From assembly GCA_910575405.1 (NCBI GenBank), contig CAJTER010000007.1, forward strand, positions 67,545 through 131,544: a DNA stretch of 64,000 nt, read 5' to 3'. The position numbers were made by a program, and so were the translations under genes. The DNA is from Clostridia bacterium (GTDB lineage Bacteria > Bacillota > Clostridia > Peptostreptococcales > Anaerovoracaceae). Positions 1 through 9,626 of the stretch are shown in pieces (the first letter of the stretch is position 1; each line of letters starts with the position of its first letter). Under the pieces are notes generated by a model, which saw only the letters and a list, made by a program, of their open reading frames with translations, did no database searches and was not told the origin of the DNA.

Positions 1-141
1 ATCATTTCATCAGCAGCTGACTTTGAAGCCGCTTTAAAAAAGTATAAAGTAGCGGATCGCATTCAGCCGGGAAGCTATCAGATTCCCACAGGTATGACAA
101 ACGAGCAGGTCATTCAGGTAATTACGGGTGAAACAATATAA
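1..141 (+). CDS. C-terminal end of MltG/YceG-like protein (partial)
   Basis: The window opens inside a gene; the last 46 codons are readable in frame 1 and end with TAA at 139-141. The tail reads GSYQIPTGMTNEQVIQVITG, a pattern typical of the LysM-like segment of MltG/YceG endolytic transglycosylase relatives, where a conserved Gly-x-Tyr-x-Ile-Pro turn is followed by an Ile/Val-rich helix. Short clostridial proteins carry only this module after an N-terminal anchor, so the full gene may not encode an active transglycosylase. The start and any catalytic domain lie outside the window. The family assignment rests on the tail only. Confidence 0.5.
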   Translation: MISSAADFEAALKKYKVADRIQPGSYQIPTGMTNEQVIQVITGETI

Positions 142-170
142 GGAGACTACCAGTTACTCCCAGCTTTACA

Positions 171-210
171 AATGGCCTCTGCAATCAAGCAGAGACCATT
201 TTTTGTTTTT
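171..210 (+). terminator. Rho-independent terminator after MltG-like gene
   Basis: Arms 171-182 and 189-200 form a 12-bp stem with one G-T wobble around a 6-nt loop, followed by a T-rich run (198-210). It lies 30 nt after the stop of the partial gene at the window edge. Confidence 0.85.
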
Positions 211-258
211 CTGATTCCCGCCAAAACCTCCGGCTCCTTTACCTGAGGGAGGCGTTAA

Positions 259-513
259 TCAGTCTTCCAGAAGATCGATGATTTTCTGGAGTCTTGCTCT
301 TTGTTCTTCATTCATCGCTGCAGCCAGCGTCTTGATTGTCTGCATCTGTTTCTCATAAGTTTTTTTGTCCCGCTTTATCACCTTTTTCATTTTTCGAATC
401 TCCCGCAGGATCTCCTCATCACTTTTTCCAATATACTCGTTTACTTTTTGTTCCGCTGCCTGCTCTGGCAGTCCTAATTGTTTTGCCAGATCCATAAGAA
501 TTTTATTATCCAT
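259..513 (-). CDS. Small conserved-looking helical protein, unknown function
   Basis: An 84-residue, strongly charged and probably all-helical protein without membrane segment or signal peptide. It begins MDNKILMDLAKQLGLPEQ and ends with a Leu-rich helix. The start is supported by GGAGG 8 nt upstream of the ATG on the minus strand. It is divergent from the equally small gene at 699-1055, so the two probably share the 514-698 promoter region and may be functionally linked; that link is inference. No known family is recognised. Confidence 0.7.
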   Translation of the reverse strand: MDNKILMDLAKQLGLPEQAAEQKVNEYIGKSDEEILREIRKMKKVIKRDKKTYEKQMQTIKTLAAAMNEEQRARLQKIIDLLED

Positions 514-698
514 GCCAAGCCTCCATTTTATTAATACCGGCTGTGCCCGTTCAGGCCAGCTATTCTGCTCAGCTTCTCAGAGCCTGCTTTCCCGATACAG
601 GATACCGGCACTACAACATATATATGCACCAAACCCGCACAAAGACATCATATTTTTCATAGTATATTAGCAATTCTACGTATATGGAGGTTACATAA

Positions 699-1055
699 AT
701 GAATCCTTTAGCATTATTAGTATTAGCTGCCGCTGCAGGTAATGGAACTCATAGCAGCATGTCTTCTCCCACGGTCAGGCTGGATACTGTTTTAGAGCAG
801 CTTCACGGTGCGGTTCGCACACTGGAAAAGGTCAGCGAATTAAGCCGCATAGGCTCTGGTGTTTCAAACGCATTTTCACTTCCGCCATCAGCCTCAGCCC
901 ACATTCCCGTCTCTGCCCAGCCTGTAGCAGAGCAGGATTATGCTCCAGAGCCGCAGCCGCCAGCCCAGCCAGCTGCCAATTTTGATATTCAGGGAGCCAT
1001 GCAGGCCCTGGGTCCGATTTTATCCATGTTGGGAAATAACCAGAATCCACGGTAA
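699..1055 (+). CDS. Small protein, unknown function, Pro/Gln/Ala-rich linker
   Basis: A 118-residue protein preceded by GGAGG spaced 8 nt from the ATG. It has a short hydrophobic, Ala-rich N-terminus (residues 3-14), a helical part around 28-50, a low-complexity Pro/Gln/Ala linker near 75-95 and a C-terminal amphipathic helix (FDIQGAMQALGPILSMLG). The hydrophobic start is too short and lacks the basic residues expected of a signal peptide. It lies upstream of fba in the same direction with a 93-nt gap that holds a separate promoter, and divergent from 259-513. Not a family I can name. Confidence 0.65.
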   Translation: MNPLALLVLAAAAGNGTHSSMSSPTVRLDTVLEQLHGAVRTLEKVSELSRIGSGVSNAFSLPPSASAHIPVSAQPVAEQDYAPEPQPPAQPAANFDIQGAMQALGPILSMLGNNQNPR

Positions 1056-1148
1056 AACTGCGATAGAAATACAACATAAAACAGTAGGATTTTTTCCATG
1101 ATTGGTGTATAATGGTGTAAAAAAGAACAAAAGAACAGGAGGATCAAT

Positions 1149-2078
1149 ATGGCTCTCGTAACAACAAAAGAAATGTTTGAAAAAGCGCTGAAAAATGATT
1201 ATGCAATAGGGGCGTTTAACGTGAATAACATGGAAATTATCCAGGGAATCGTTGAAGCTGCTAAAGCAGAAAATTCATCCATCATTCTGCAGGTCTCTGC
1301 CGGCGCCAGAAAGTATGCAAAACCCACTTATCTGGTAAAGCTGGTGGAAGCCGCTATTCTTGATACTGGTCTTGATATCGCGCTTCACCTGGATCATGGA
1401 GAAGATTTTGAAATTTGCAAAAAATGTGTGGATGATGGTTTTACATCGGTCATGATCGATGGTTCTAAGCATCCTTTTGAAGAAAATATACGCCTGACAA
1501 AAGAGGTTGTCGATTACGCCCACAGCAAAGGCGTTGTCGTAGAAGCAGAGCTTGGTAAGCTTGCAGGTGTCGAGGATAATATCAAGGTTGATGCCCGTTC
1601 TGCTACCTTTACAGACCCGGAGGAGGCTGCTGAGTTTGTGGAAAAAACAGGGGTTGATTCCCTTGCAATTGCTATCGGTACCAGCCATGGCGCATACAAG
1701 TTCAAGGGCGATCCGTATCTGGATTTTGAAAGACTGAAAACCATTCATTCTCTGATTCCGGATACACCGTTAGTTCTCCACGGTGCATCTACTGTTCTCC
1801 CTGAGTTTGTAAAAAAATGCAATGAATATGGCGGAGAAATCCCGGGTGCCCAGGGCGTACCTGAGGATATGATAAAGGAAGCAACAAAGCACGGTATATG
1901 TAAAGTAAATATTGATACGGATCTGCGGCTTGCCATGACAGCAGAAGTTAGAAAATATCTCATTGAGCATCCTGCAGATTTTGACCCGAGAAAGTATTTA
2001 GGGCCTGCAAGAGAAGCCATTCAAGATATGGTTCAGCACAAAATCAAGAATGTACTCAACGCATCCAACATCAAATAA
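1149..2078 (+). CDS. fba: Class II fructose-bisphosphate aldolase
   Basis: A 309-residue zinc-dependent aldolase, the usual length for the family. It cleaves fructose-1,6-bisphosphate to DHAP and glyceraldehyde-3-phosphate in cytoplasmic glycolysis and runs in reverse in gluconeogenesis. Visible signatures are HLDHGE at about residues 80-85 (zinc ligand His and catalytic Asp), GTSHGAYKF near 177 and LHGAST near 210 (metal and phosphate binding), and VNIDTDLR near 253 (substrate binding). AGGAGG stands 7 nt before the ATG. A -10 box TATAAT lies at 1108-1113, so it probably has its own promoter. It is monocistronic, closed by the terminator at 2086-2122. A tagatose-bisphosphate aldolase of the same superfamily is possible but less likely. 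Confidence 0.95.
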   Translation: MALVTTKEMFEKALKNDYAIGAFNVNNMEIIQGIVEAAKAENSSIILQVSAGARKYAKPTYLVKLVEAAILDTGLDIALHLDHGEDFEICKKCVDDGFTSVMIDGSKHPFEENIRLTKEVVDYAHSKGVVVEAELGKLAGVEDNIKVDARSATFTDPEEAAEFVEKTGVDSLAIAIGTSHGAYKFKGDPYLDFERLKTIHSLIPDTPLVLHGASTVLPEFVKKCNEYGGEIPGAQGVPEDMIKEATKHGICKVNIDTDLRLAMTAEVRKYLIEHPADFDPRKYLGPAREAIQDMVQHKIKNVLNASNIK

Positions 2079-2085
2079 GGGCTCG

Positions 2086-2122
2086 GAAAAACCAGCGGTC
2101 GTACTATATCCGCTGGTTTTTC
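2086..2122. terminator. Bidirectional terminator between fba and pncB
   Basis: Perfect 13-bp arms at 2086-2098 and 2110-2122 (GAAAAACCAGCGG and its complement) with an 11-nt loop. The A and T runs at the two ends give a U-tract in either direction, so it can serve both fba (+) and the convergent pncB transcript (-). Confidence 0.85.
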
Positions 2123-2197
2123 AGTTCCATGATTTCCGATTCCAGGCTGCATCGCAAAAGCTTTTCCTGCCACCCTTGCACCCTTCTACAGCCTTTT

Positions 2198-3631
2198 TTA
2201 CAACTGATTGTACTCCTCGATGAGCCTGTTTTTCATTTCCCAAAGTTCTTTTGATAAATCCACATAGTAAACTTGCGGATTTTCCAGACGGAGGGTCTCT
2301 TCCCATAGCGTTGAAATCTGCTGCCTGCAGTAATCCCTTATTTCATCAATAGACGGACTCTGATAAATACAGGTTCCCTTGTCAAACACCTGAACCCGCA
2401 AATTTCTCACATAAAAATTGTTGACTTTTTTTCTTTTCCATACTGCCCTCGGGTCAAAGATTTCATAATCATCCCCCTCCGGGATGGCCTCTCCGTCCAG
2501 GGTAATGACATCAGCAACCGCTTTGTGGGTGTCCTTATCAAAGAGCCTGTAAACCGTCTTAAAGCCCGGGTTGGTGATCTTTTCAACGTTTTCGCTGATT
2601 TTCATTTTGGGAATCATAACCCCATCCTTTTCCAACGCCGAAAGCTTATAGACTCCACCGAATACTGGTTCCGATCTGGCAGTAATCAGCCTTTCGCCCA
2701 CGCCAAAGGAATCAATACACGCGCCCTCTACAATAACATCCTGAATAATATATTCATCCAGAGAATTGGAAACGACGATCTTACAATCCTGGTGACCGGC
2801 CTTATCCAGCATTTTGCGCGCCTGTTTTGTCAGATAGGCCACATCACCGCTGTCAATGCGGATTCCCTTGTTTTTTGGCTGCAGCTCGTCAAAGACCCTG
2901 ATAGCTGCCGGAACTCCGCTTTTCAGCACATTGTATGTGTCTACTAAAAGTGTGCAGTTTTCCGGGTAGATTTCCGCGTATTTTCGGAAGGCTTCATATT
3001 CGCTTGGATACATCTGAACCCAGCTGTGGGCCATTGTCCCCAGAGCCGAGACTCCATAATCCCTGTCCGCAATAGCACAGGCAGTTCCTGCGCAGCCTCC
3101 AATATAGGCTGCCCTCGCACCGTAGATAGCTGCCGATCCTCCGTGAGCGCGACGAGTGCCAAACTCCATTACAGGCCGGCCTCCTGCAGCCCTTACGATC
3201 CGGCTCGCTTTTGTGGCGATGAGGCTCTGATGGTTGATTAAAAGCAAAATCATCGTCTCCACGAACTGTGCCTGGATAACAGGTCCTCTTACCGTAACCA
3301 TAGGCTCTCCCGGAAAAATCGGCGTTCCCTCAGGGATGGCCCACACATCACATACGAATTCAAAGCTCTTTAAATACTCCAAAAATGCATTGCTGAACAT
3401 ATGCTTTTCTTTTAAAAACTCAATATCTTCATCTGTAAAATTCAGGTTCTCCAGATAATTGATAACCTGCTCCAGTCCCGCCATAACCGCATATCCGCCG
3501 TTATCCGGAATCTGTCTGAAAAACATATCAAAATACGCAATATCTTCTGCCATACCTGATTCAAAATAGCCATTTGCCATGGTTATTTCATAAAAATCAG
3601 TCAGCATTGTCAAATTCATTTTTTCAACCAT
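2198..3631 (-). CDS. pncB: Nicotinate phosphoribosyltransferase
   Basis: A 477-residue enzyme joining nicotinate and PRPP to nicotinate mononucleotide in NAD salvage. Family marks include the N-terminal LTDFYEITMANGYF, the FGTRRAHG motif, the TMAHSWVQMYPSEYEAF segment holding the conserved His that is phosphorylated in this family, and RIDSGDVAYL for the phosphate site. The start codon overlaps the stop of the upstream transporter gene by one base (TGATG), with GGAGG inside the end of that gene, so translation is probably coupled. A role of the transporter in vitamin or nucleobase movement is possible but only contextual. Confidence 0.95.
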   Translation of the reverse strand: MVEKMNLTMLTDFYEITMANGYFESGMAEDIAYFDMFFRQIPDNGGYAVMAGLEQVINYLENLNFTDEDIEFLKEKHMFSNAFLEYLKSFEFVCDVWAIPEGTPIFPGEPMVTVRGPVIQAQFVETMILLLINHQSLIATKASRIVRAAGGRPVMEFGTRRAHGGSAAIYGARAAYIGGCAGTACAIADRDYGVSALGTMAHSWVQMYPSEYEAFRKYAEIYPENCTLLVDTYNVLKSGVPAAIRVFDELQPKNKGIRIDSGDVAYLTKQARKMLDKAGHQDCKIVVSNSLDEYIIQDVIVEGACIDSFGVGERLITARSEPVFGGVYKLSALEKDGVMIPKMKISENVEKITNPGFKTVYRLFDKDTHKAVADVITLDGEAIPEGDDYEIFDPRAVWKRKKVNNFYVRNLRVQVFDKGTCIYQSPSIDEIRDYCRQQISTLWEETLRLENPQVYYVDLSKELWEMKNRLIEEYNQL

Positions 3632-4581
3632 CAGGATAATTCCTCCATTTTTCCTTTTTCTTTAATAACGACACAGGCCGCTATTATTACGAGAACTCCC
3701 CCTGCCAGCTGCAGCCCGGAAATTGATTCATTCAGCATCAGCCATCCGAAAAATGTACTTGTAATGGGCAGGAAATTGGAAAACAGCGCCGTTGAAGTAG
3801 GTCCGATCACATGCAACGCGCGAACCGTAATCATAAATCCCAGCCCTGCATTCACGAGGCCTAAATACAGCAAACTGCCGATGATCCCCGGTGTAAATGC
3901 CGCAAAAGAGGGCATCGTATGAATCGCGTAGGGCAGAATCAAAAGGGCTGTACAAATAAGCTGCGTACAGGTCAGCGTAATGCTCGTATACTTTTCATGC
4001 AGGGATGCAGTTAGGAAGTTGTAGGCATTCCAGGAAAATACAGCGCCAAAAGCCAGCAGGTATCCGATGATCCGCCCCTGAAACAGGATCTGAAAATCCA
4101 CGCCAATAACCAGCACAATACCAAAAATACAAACTGCAATTCCAATCACCATAGCCCTTGTTACTCTGCGCTTAAACAGCACCTTTTCAATAATAATGGA
4201 CAGCGCCGGAACGAAGGCTAGAATAATCGTAATCAGCGAAACAGGCATATAATCCATAGCCGTATATTCACAAAAGTAATAAATAATTTCCCCGCACAGG
4301 GAGCAGAGAATGAACAGCGGAATGTCCTTTTTCCGCACCATTCCCTTTCGATCGGTCTTCATCTTGATGGTAAATACCAGAATCAGGCCGATAAAATATT
4401 TCAAAAACAGCAACGTCAGGGGCTCAAAAAGCTTCAGCACATTTTTGGCCACTACATAGTCAAAGCCCCAGGCAGTTACCAATAGCGACATGAGCACATA
4501 TGTGAGCAGTTTCTCTTTCTTATATCGTTTCTCTTTTACCTCACCTTTATCCTGCTTTTCTTCATTTTGTTGCGTGCACAA
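3631..4581 (-). CDS. EamA/DMT-family transporter
   Basis: A 316-residue membrane protein with about ten hydrophobic segments in two EamA-type halves (about residues 27-155 and 170-305) after a charged cytoplasmic N-terminus rich in Lys and Glu. Drug/metabolite transporters of this family export or exchange small metabolites; substrate cannot be read from sequence. The proposed start is a TTG with AGGTGA just upstream, because no ATG lies in frame before the first membrane segment. It follows uvrA by 4 nt and overlaps pncB by one base, so uvrB-uvrA-EamA-pncB may be one transcript. Confidence 0.85.
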   Translation of the reverse strand: MCTQQNEEKQDKGEVKEKRYKKEKLLTYVLMSLLVTAWGFDYVVAKNVLKLFEPLTLLFLKYFIGLILVFTIKMKTDRKGMVRKKDIPLFILCSLCGEIIYYFCEYTAMDYMPVSLITIILAFVPALSIIIEKVLFKRRVTRAMVIGIAVCIFGIVLVIGVDFQILFQGRIIGYLLAFGAVFSWNAYNFLTASLHEKYTSITLTCTQLICTALLILPYAIHTMPSFAAFTPGIIGSLLYLGLVNAGLGFMITVRALHVIGPTSTALFSNFLPITSTFFGWLMLNESISGLQLAGGVLVIIAACVVIKEKGKMEELS

Positions 4582-4585
4582 AATT

Positions 4586-7438
4586 TCACCTGCTTTCTTC
4601 CTTTGCTAAAACCTTTTTCAGGAATTGTCCGGTATAGGATTCCGGTATCCCTGCCACCTCTTCCGGCTTTCCTTCCGCAACAATTCTGCCACCCCGAAAG
4701 CCGCCGTCCGGCCCCAGATCAATAATGTGATCCGCCCTTTTTATAACATCCAAATTATGTTCGATCACTACAACCGTATTTCCGCAGTCCACAAGCGTGT
4801 CTAGCACCTGCAGCAGCTTGTCCACATCCGCAAAATGAAGACCTGTAGTTGGCTCATCCAGAATATACAGCGTCTTTCCTGTGCTGCGCTTTGACAGCTC
4901 AGAAGCCAGCTTGATCCGCTGGGCCTCTCCGCCAGAAAGCTGTGTGGAGGGCTGTCCCAGCTTGATATACCCAAGGCCTACCTGTTCCAGGGTTTCCAGC
5001 TGCCTTGCAATGACTGGTATATTCTGAAAAAAGTCCAAAGCCTCTGTTACATTCATATCCAGTACATCAAAAATGCTCTTGCCCTTATATTTCACCTCCA
5101 GAGTTTCCCGATTGTATCGTTTGCCCTTGCAGACCTCACAGGGAACATAAACATCTGGCAGGAAATGCATTTCAATTTTAATAATACCGTCTCCACTGCA
5201 GGCTTCGCATCTGCCGCCCTTCACGTTAAAGCTGAAGCGGCCCTTTTCGTACCCCCGAAGCTTTGCCTCCTGGGTCTGGGCAAAGAGATCCCGTATGGCA
5301 GTAAAGACTCCCGTATACGTAGCCGGGTTGGAGCGAGGCGTTCTGCCGATAGGCGATTGGTTGATGTCGATGACTTTATCAATATTCTCAAGACCTATAA
5401 TTGCTTTATGCGCTCCTGCTTTTGCCTTTGTTCCATTTGTCTGGGCCGCTGCGCCTTTGTAAAGGATTTCGTTGACCAGGCTGCTCTTGCCTGAGCCGGA
5501 AACTCCTGTAACGCAGACCAGTTTTCCCAGAGGAATTGTGACGTCTATCTTTTTCAGGTTATTTTCTGCCGCGCCCTTTATCTGAATTTCCAGCCCGTTT
5601 CCTTCCCTCCGCTTTTGTGGAAGCCCGATTTTGCGCTTTCCGCTGAGATACATGCCCGTCAGGGAGCGTTTGTTCTTTTTGATGTCCTCCACCGTTCCCT
5701 CAGCTACCAGCTCTCCACCGTGGATTCCGGCTTCCGGCCCAATGTCGATAATGTGGTCAGCCGCATACATAGTATCCTCGTCATGCTCTACTACGATAAG
5801 TGTATTTCCAATATCCGTCAGATGACGCAGCGTTGCCAGCAGCTTTTCGTTATCCTTCTGGTGCAGGCCAATGCTGGGCTCATCCAGAATATACAAAACT
5901 CCTACCAGGCTGGAGCCAATCTGGGTCGCAAGGCGAATTCGCTGTGATTCGCCGCCGGAAAGAGTCCCGGAGGAACGAGAAAGAGTCAGGTAATCCAGCC
6001 CAACATCGATGAGAAAGCTCAGGCGCGCTTTAATCTCTTTTAAAATCTGATCCGCAATCATCCGTTCCTTTTCCGAAAGCTGTAGCGCTTTCACAAAGTC
6101 AAGGGCATCCCGCACAGAAAGATCGCAAAGCTGAGCGATGTTCTTATCCCCTACTGTAACTGCCAGAATTTCCGGCCGCAGCCGCTTTCCGCCGCAGGTC
6201 TCACATGGACTGACAGACATGAATTTGCGCATTTTATCTTTGATAAAATCCGAATTGGTTTCTCTGTAGCGCCGTTCCAGATTGTTGATAATTCCTTCAA
6301 AAGGGTGATCCCGGTAGGATTCGGAACCATTATTACGGCTCTTGTAATAATATTTCAAGTGGCGCTTTCCCGTGCCGTAGAGCAGCTCCTGCTTGAATTT
6401 TTTCGGAAGCTGGTTGTACGGCGTGTTGATATCCACTCCATGGTATTCTGCCAGAGCATCGATCATCTGCCGGTAAAAGCCCGAGAATTCCATGGAAGCA
6501 AAGATGGTTGAAAGGCACCCTTGAGGAATACTCTTATCCTGATCCGATATAATCAAGTCCGGATCGATCTTCTCATTAAAACCCAGTCCATTGCAGTCCG
6601 GACAGGCGCCAAATGGATTATTAAAGGAAAACATGCGGGGTTCTAATTCCGCTACGCTGACACCATGCTCCGGACAGGCCAGACTGGTGCTGAAAATTTT
6701 ATCATAGACCTTGTCCCCCTGCTGGATATGGGCCACAACAAGACCGTCCCCATGGGAAATCGACAGTTCGCAGGCCTCTGCCAGGCGCGCTTCTACCCCT
6801 TCCTTGACAATAATGCGATCCACGACAATTTCAATGATATGCTTTAAATTCTTTTCCAGCTTGATCTCCTCTTCATTAATCTGCCGTATTTCCCCGTCAA
6901 TTCTGGCCCTGGTAAAGCCCTCCTTTCGGATCCGTTCGATGATTTTTTCGTGTTCACCCTTTCTCTGCCGTACCACCGGCGCCAGCATGGTGATTCTGGT
7001 CCCTTCTCCCAACTCCATCAGATTATCTACGATTTGATCCACTGACTGACTGGAAATTTCCTTTCCACAAACAGGACAGTGAGGAATTCCAATGCGGGCA
7101 TACATCAGCCTCAGATAATCATATATTTCCGTCACAGTACCGACTGTGGATCTGGGGTTTTTGCTGGTAGTCTTCTGGTCAATGGAAATAGCCGGAGACA
7201 GCCCCTCAATGTACTCTACATTTGGCTTTTCCATCTGCCCCAGGAATTGCCTGGCATAAGCGGAAAGGCTCTCTACGTAGCGCCTCTGCCCCTCTGCATA
7301 AATGGTATCAAATGCCAGTGACGACTTTCCGGAACCAGAAAGTCCTGTGAGCACCACCAGCTTATCTCTGGGTATGGTAACATCAATATTTTTCAAGTTG
7401 TTTTCATTTGCACCTTTAATCGTAATATCTTTTGCCAT
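4586..7438 (-). CDS. uvrA: Excinuclease ABC subunit A
   Basis: A 950-residue damage-recognition ATPase of nucleotide excision repair, the normal length for UvrA. It has two ABC ATPase modules: Walker [10 protein letters not shown] near residue 33 and GVSGSGKSS near 640, signature [12 protein letters not shown] near 490 and [12 protein letters not shown] near 830, and Cys pairs of the zinc fingers, including CPDCNGLGF and the CEACSGDG...CEVCKGKRY module. Start [17 protein letters not shown] is typical, with GGGGGAAG upstream. It lies 11 nt after uvrB. Control is expected to be through the SOS-like box upstream of uvrB. Confidence 0.98.
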   Translation of the reverse strand: MAKDITIKGANENNLKNIDVTIPRDKLVVLTGLSGSGKSSLAFDTIYAEGQRRYVESLSAYARQFLGQMEKPNVEYIEGLSPAISIDQKTTSKNPRSTVGTVTEIYDYLRLMYARIGIPHCPVCGKEISSQSVDQIVDNLMELGEGTRITMLAPVVRQRKGEHEKIIERIRKEGFTRARIDGEIRQINEEEIKLEKNLKHIIEIVVDRIIVKEGVEARLAEACELSISHGDGLVVAHIQQGDKVYDKIFSTSLACPEHGVSVAELEPRMFSFNNPFGACPDCNGLGFNEKIDPDLIISDQDKSIPQGCLSTIFASMEFSGFYRQMIDALAEYHGVDINTPYNQLPKKFKQELLYGTGKRHLKYYYKSRNNGSESYRDHPFEGIINNLERRYRETNSDFIKDKMRKFMSVSPCETCGGKRLRPEILAVTVGDKNIAQLCDLSVRDALDFVKALQLSEKERMIADQILKEIKARLSFLIDVGLDYLTLSRSSGTLSGGESQRIRLATQIGSSLVGVLYILDEPSIGLHQKDNEKLLATLRHLTDIGNTLIVVEHDEDTMYAADHIIDIGPEAGIHGGELVAEGTVEDIKKNKRSLTGMYLSGKRKIGLPQKRREGNGLEIQIKGAAENNLKKIDVTIPLGKLVCVTGVSGSGKSSLVNEILYKGAAAQTNGTKAKAGAHKAIIGLENIDKVIDINQSPIGRTPRSNPATYTGVFTAIRDLFAQTQEAKLRGYEKGRFSFNVKGGRCEACSGDGIIKIEMHFLPDVYVPCEVCKGKRYNRETLEVKYKGKSIFDVLDMNVTEALDFFQNIPVIARQLETLEQVGLGYIKLGQPSTQLSGGEAQRIKLASELSKRSTGKTLYILDEPTTGLHFADVDKLLQVLDTLVDCGNTVVVIEHNLDVIKRADHIIDLGPDGGFRGGRIVAEGKPEEVAGIPESYTGQFLKKVLAKEESR

Positions 7439-7449
7439 CGCTTCCCCCG

Positions 7450-9432
7450 TTATAATTTTACTTTATACTCAAAAATCTGATCCCGCAGCAGAGCCGCCCG
7501 CTCAAACTGCAGATCCGCTGCCGCCTGCTTCATTTCCTTTTCCAGCTTTTTGATATAATCCTTCAATTCTTTTTTCGTCAGCTCCAGCGGACTCTTGCCG
7601 TGATACTGCGCTTCATCCTCTGCTGCCTTTGTGGCCTCGATCACTGCCCGGACGGATTTTTTAATTGTCTTCGGCGTAATGCCGTGCTCTTTATTATAAG
7701 CATCCTGTATTCTGCGCCGCCGCTCCGTTTCTTCAATGGAAACCTTCATGGCAGGGCTGATGCTGTCCGCATACATGATAACACGCCCCTCCGCATGGCG
7801 CGCTGCCCGGCCGATAGTCTGTATGAGAGAGGTCTCTGTGCGCAGGAAGCCTTCTTTATCTGCATCTAAGATCGCCACCAGGGAAACCTCCGGTATATCC
7901 AGGCCTTCTCTCAGCAGATTAATTCCTACTAAAACATCAAACACATCCATTCTCAGATCCCGCAGGATTTCCATTCGTTCCAGAGTATCCACCTCCGAGT
8001 GAAGATAGCGGACACGGATTCCCGCATTCTTGAGGTAATCCGTCAGACTTTCCGCCATTTTCTTGGTCAGAGTTGTTACAAGAACCTTTTCTCCTATTTC
8101 CGTTGTCTTATTAATTTCTCCAATCAGATGATCAATTTGCCCCTCGCTCTGCTGGATTTGTATCTTGGGATCCAAAAGCCCTGTAGGCCGGATAATCTGC
8201 TCAGCCGTAATGCCGCCGCTCTCTTCCTTTTCATACGGTCCAGGTGTCGCGCTTACATAAATACACTGATTGGCCAGCTTCTGAAACTCTTCGAACTGAA
8301 GCGGTCTGTTGTCCAGCGCTGAAGGAAGCCGGAACCCGTATTCTACAAGGGAACTTTTTCTAGATCGATCCCCCGCATACATGGCCCTCAGCTGAGGAAG
8401 CATGACGTGAGATTCGTCGATCATAATGAGAAAATCATCCGGAAAATAGTCGATCAGGGTATAAGGCCGGGTACCAGCCGGCAGCCGGTTTATATGTCTT
8501 GAATAATTCTCAATGCCCTTGCAGCTTCCGATTTCCCGCAGCATTTCGATATCGTATCTGGTTCGCTGTTCAATTCGCTGGGCTTCGATGAGCTTGCCCC
8601 TGTCCTTAAACCACTGAACTCTCTCTCCAAGCTCCTCTGTAATCGTCAGGGCGGCCTGTTCAATATTTTCCTTTGTCGTCACATAATGAGACGCAGGATA
8701 AACTGCCACATGGTTTCTCAGGCCCAGGATTTCTCCGGTCACCGGATTGATCTCCTTTATGGACTCCACCTCATCGCCAAACAGCTCTACACGCACTGCG
8801 CTTTCCGCACCTGCCGGATAGATATCAATAATATCGCCCCGCACACGAAATGTCCCCCTGCTAAAGCCCATATCATTTCTTGTATACTGGATATCCACCA
8901 GCTTTCTTAGAATATCCTGCCGATCCCGCTCCATACCTGGCCGCAGGGACAGTACCTGATTTTCATAGTCCACCGGGCTTCCCAGGCCGTAAATACAGGA
9001 GACACTTGCTACGATGATAACATCGGTCCGCTCCGAAAGCGCAGCTGTAGCCGAATGCCGCAGCTTTTCGATTTCCTCGTTAATGTCCGAGTCTTTCTCA
9101 ATATAGGTATCAGTAGAGGGCACGTATGCTTCCGGCTGGTAATAGTCATAGTAGCTTACAAAATACTCCACCGCATTATCCGGGAAAAATTCTTTGAACT
9201 CTCCATGAAGCTGTGCTGCCAGGGTCTTGTTGTGGGAAATCACCAGAGTGGGCTTTTGCACTCTCTCAATGATGTTGGCCATGGTAAAGGTTTTCCCGGA
9301 GCCAGTAACGCCCATCAGAGTCTGGTGTTTTTTTCCTTCCAGCACGCCGCGGGCCAATGTGTCAATTGCACATGGCTGATCGCCCATGGGTTTGTATTCC
9401 GAAGCTATCTTAAAAAGCCGTTCCTCTCGCAT
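7450..9432 (-). CDS. uvrB: Excinuclease ABC subunit B
   Basis: The damage-verifying helicase-like subunit of the UvrABC nuclease. Walker [13 protein letters not shown], the beta-hairpin region [11 protein letters not shown], Walker B-like DESHV, helicase motif [11 protein letters not shown] and the C-terminal UVR motif that docks UvrC are all present. I place the start at the ATG giving [11 protein letters not shown] (660 residues), which matches the usual UvrB N-terminus. A GTG 7 codons upstream (9453) is also open but has a poorly spaced ribosome site. A 16-codon overlapping ORF with a better ribosome site begins at 9460. First gene of the uvrBA unit. Confidence 0.97.
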   Translation of the reverse strand: MREERLFKIASEYKPMGDQPCAIDTLARGVLEGKKHQTLMGVTGSGKTFTMANIIERVQKPTLVISHNKTLAAQLHGEFKEFFPDNAVEYFVSYYDYYQPEAYVPSTDTYIEKDSDINEEIEKLRHSATAALSERTDVIIVASVSCIYGLGSPVDYENQVLSLRPGMERDRQDILRKLVDIQYTRNDMGFSRGTFRVRGDIIDIYPAGAESAVRVELFGDEVESIKEINPVTGEILGLRNHVAVYPASHYVTTKENIEQAALTITEELGERVQWFKDRGKLIEAQRIEQRTRYDIEMLREIGSCKGIENYSRHINRLPAGTRPYTLIDYFPDDFLIMIDESHVMLPQLRAMYAGDRSRKSSLVEYGFRLPSALDNRPLQFEEFQKLANQCIYVSATPGPYEKEESGGITAEQIIRPTGLLDPKIQIQQSEGQIDHLIGEINKTTEIGEKVLVTTLTKKMAESLTDYLKNAGIRVRYLHSEVDTLERMEILRDLRMDVFDVLVGINLLREGLDIPEVSLVAILDADKEGFLRTETSLIQTIGRAARHAEGRVIMYADSISPAMKVSIEETERRRRIQDAYNKEHGITPKTIKKSVRAVIEATKAAEDEAQYHGKSPLELTKKELKDYIKKLEKEMKQAAADLQFERAALLRDQIFEYKVKL

Positions 9433-9488
9433 AATCGCAACCATTCCTTTCACGTTTCATTGAAAATGTTTCTCCTGTCCAACCCATA

Positions 9489-9494
9489 GTATAC
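9489..9494 (-). promoter_or_regulatory. Putative -10 box of uvrBA
   Basis: On the minus strand the sequence reads TATACT about 35-60 nt before the possible uvrB starts. The expected -35 position falls on TGTACT at the edge of the upstream terminator stem, a weak match to TTGACA. Confidence 0.45.
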
Positions 9495-9504
9495 CATTAT
9501 GCGC

Positions 9505-9543
9505 AAAAAAAGTACAGACAAAAAGGAACGTTTGTTCTGTACT
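9505..9543 (-). terminator. Terminator of acyl-CoA synthetase gene
   Basis: On the minus strand AGTACAGAACAAA pairs with TTTGTCTGTACT across an 8-nt loop and is followed by seven T. One unpaired base bulges in the stem. Confidence 0.8.
9526..9537. promoter_or_regulatory. Putative LexA/DinR operator upstream of uvrBA
   Basis: GAACGTTTGTTC matches the core of the Gram-positive LexA (DinR) box, GAAC-N4-GTTC. It lies about 32 bp upstream of the uvrBA -10 box, inside the loop and 3' arm of the hairpin that terminates the preceding acyl-CoA synthetase gene. uvrBA is a classical member of the LexA regulon in Bacillus-type bacteria, which supports the reading; the overlap with a terminator means the match could be chance. 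Confidence 0.55.
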
Positions 9544-9626
9544 TTTTCATTTTTTCTAATGTCATCAACAGTTGCCCCTCCAGCGGGAGCTGCTTCTGTG
9601 TGTATCCCCAGAGCGACAGCTGCCGA

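Noticed and set aside
9410..9460. 16-codon frame overlapping the uvrB start, with a good ribosome site ([16 protein letters not shown])
   Set aside because: Could be a leader peptide, but it is short, overlaps uvrB out of frame and has no visible attenuator; chance is as likely.
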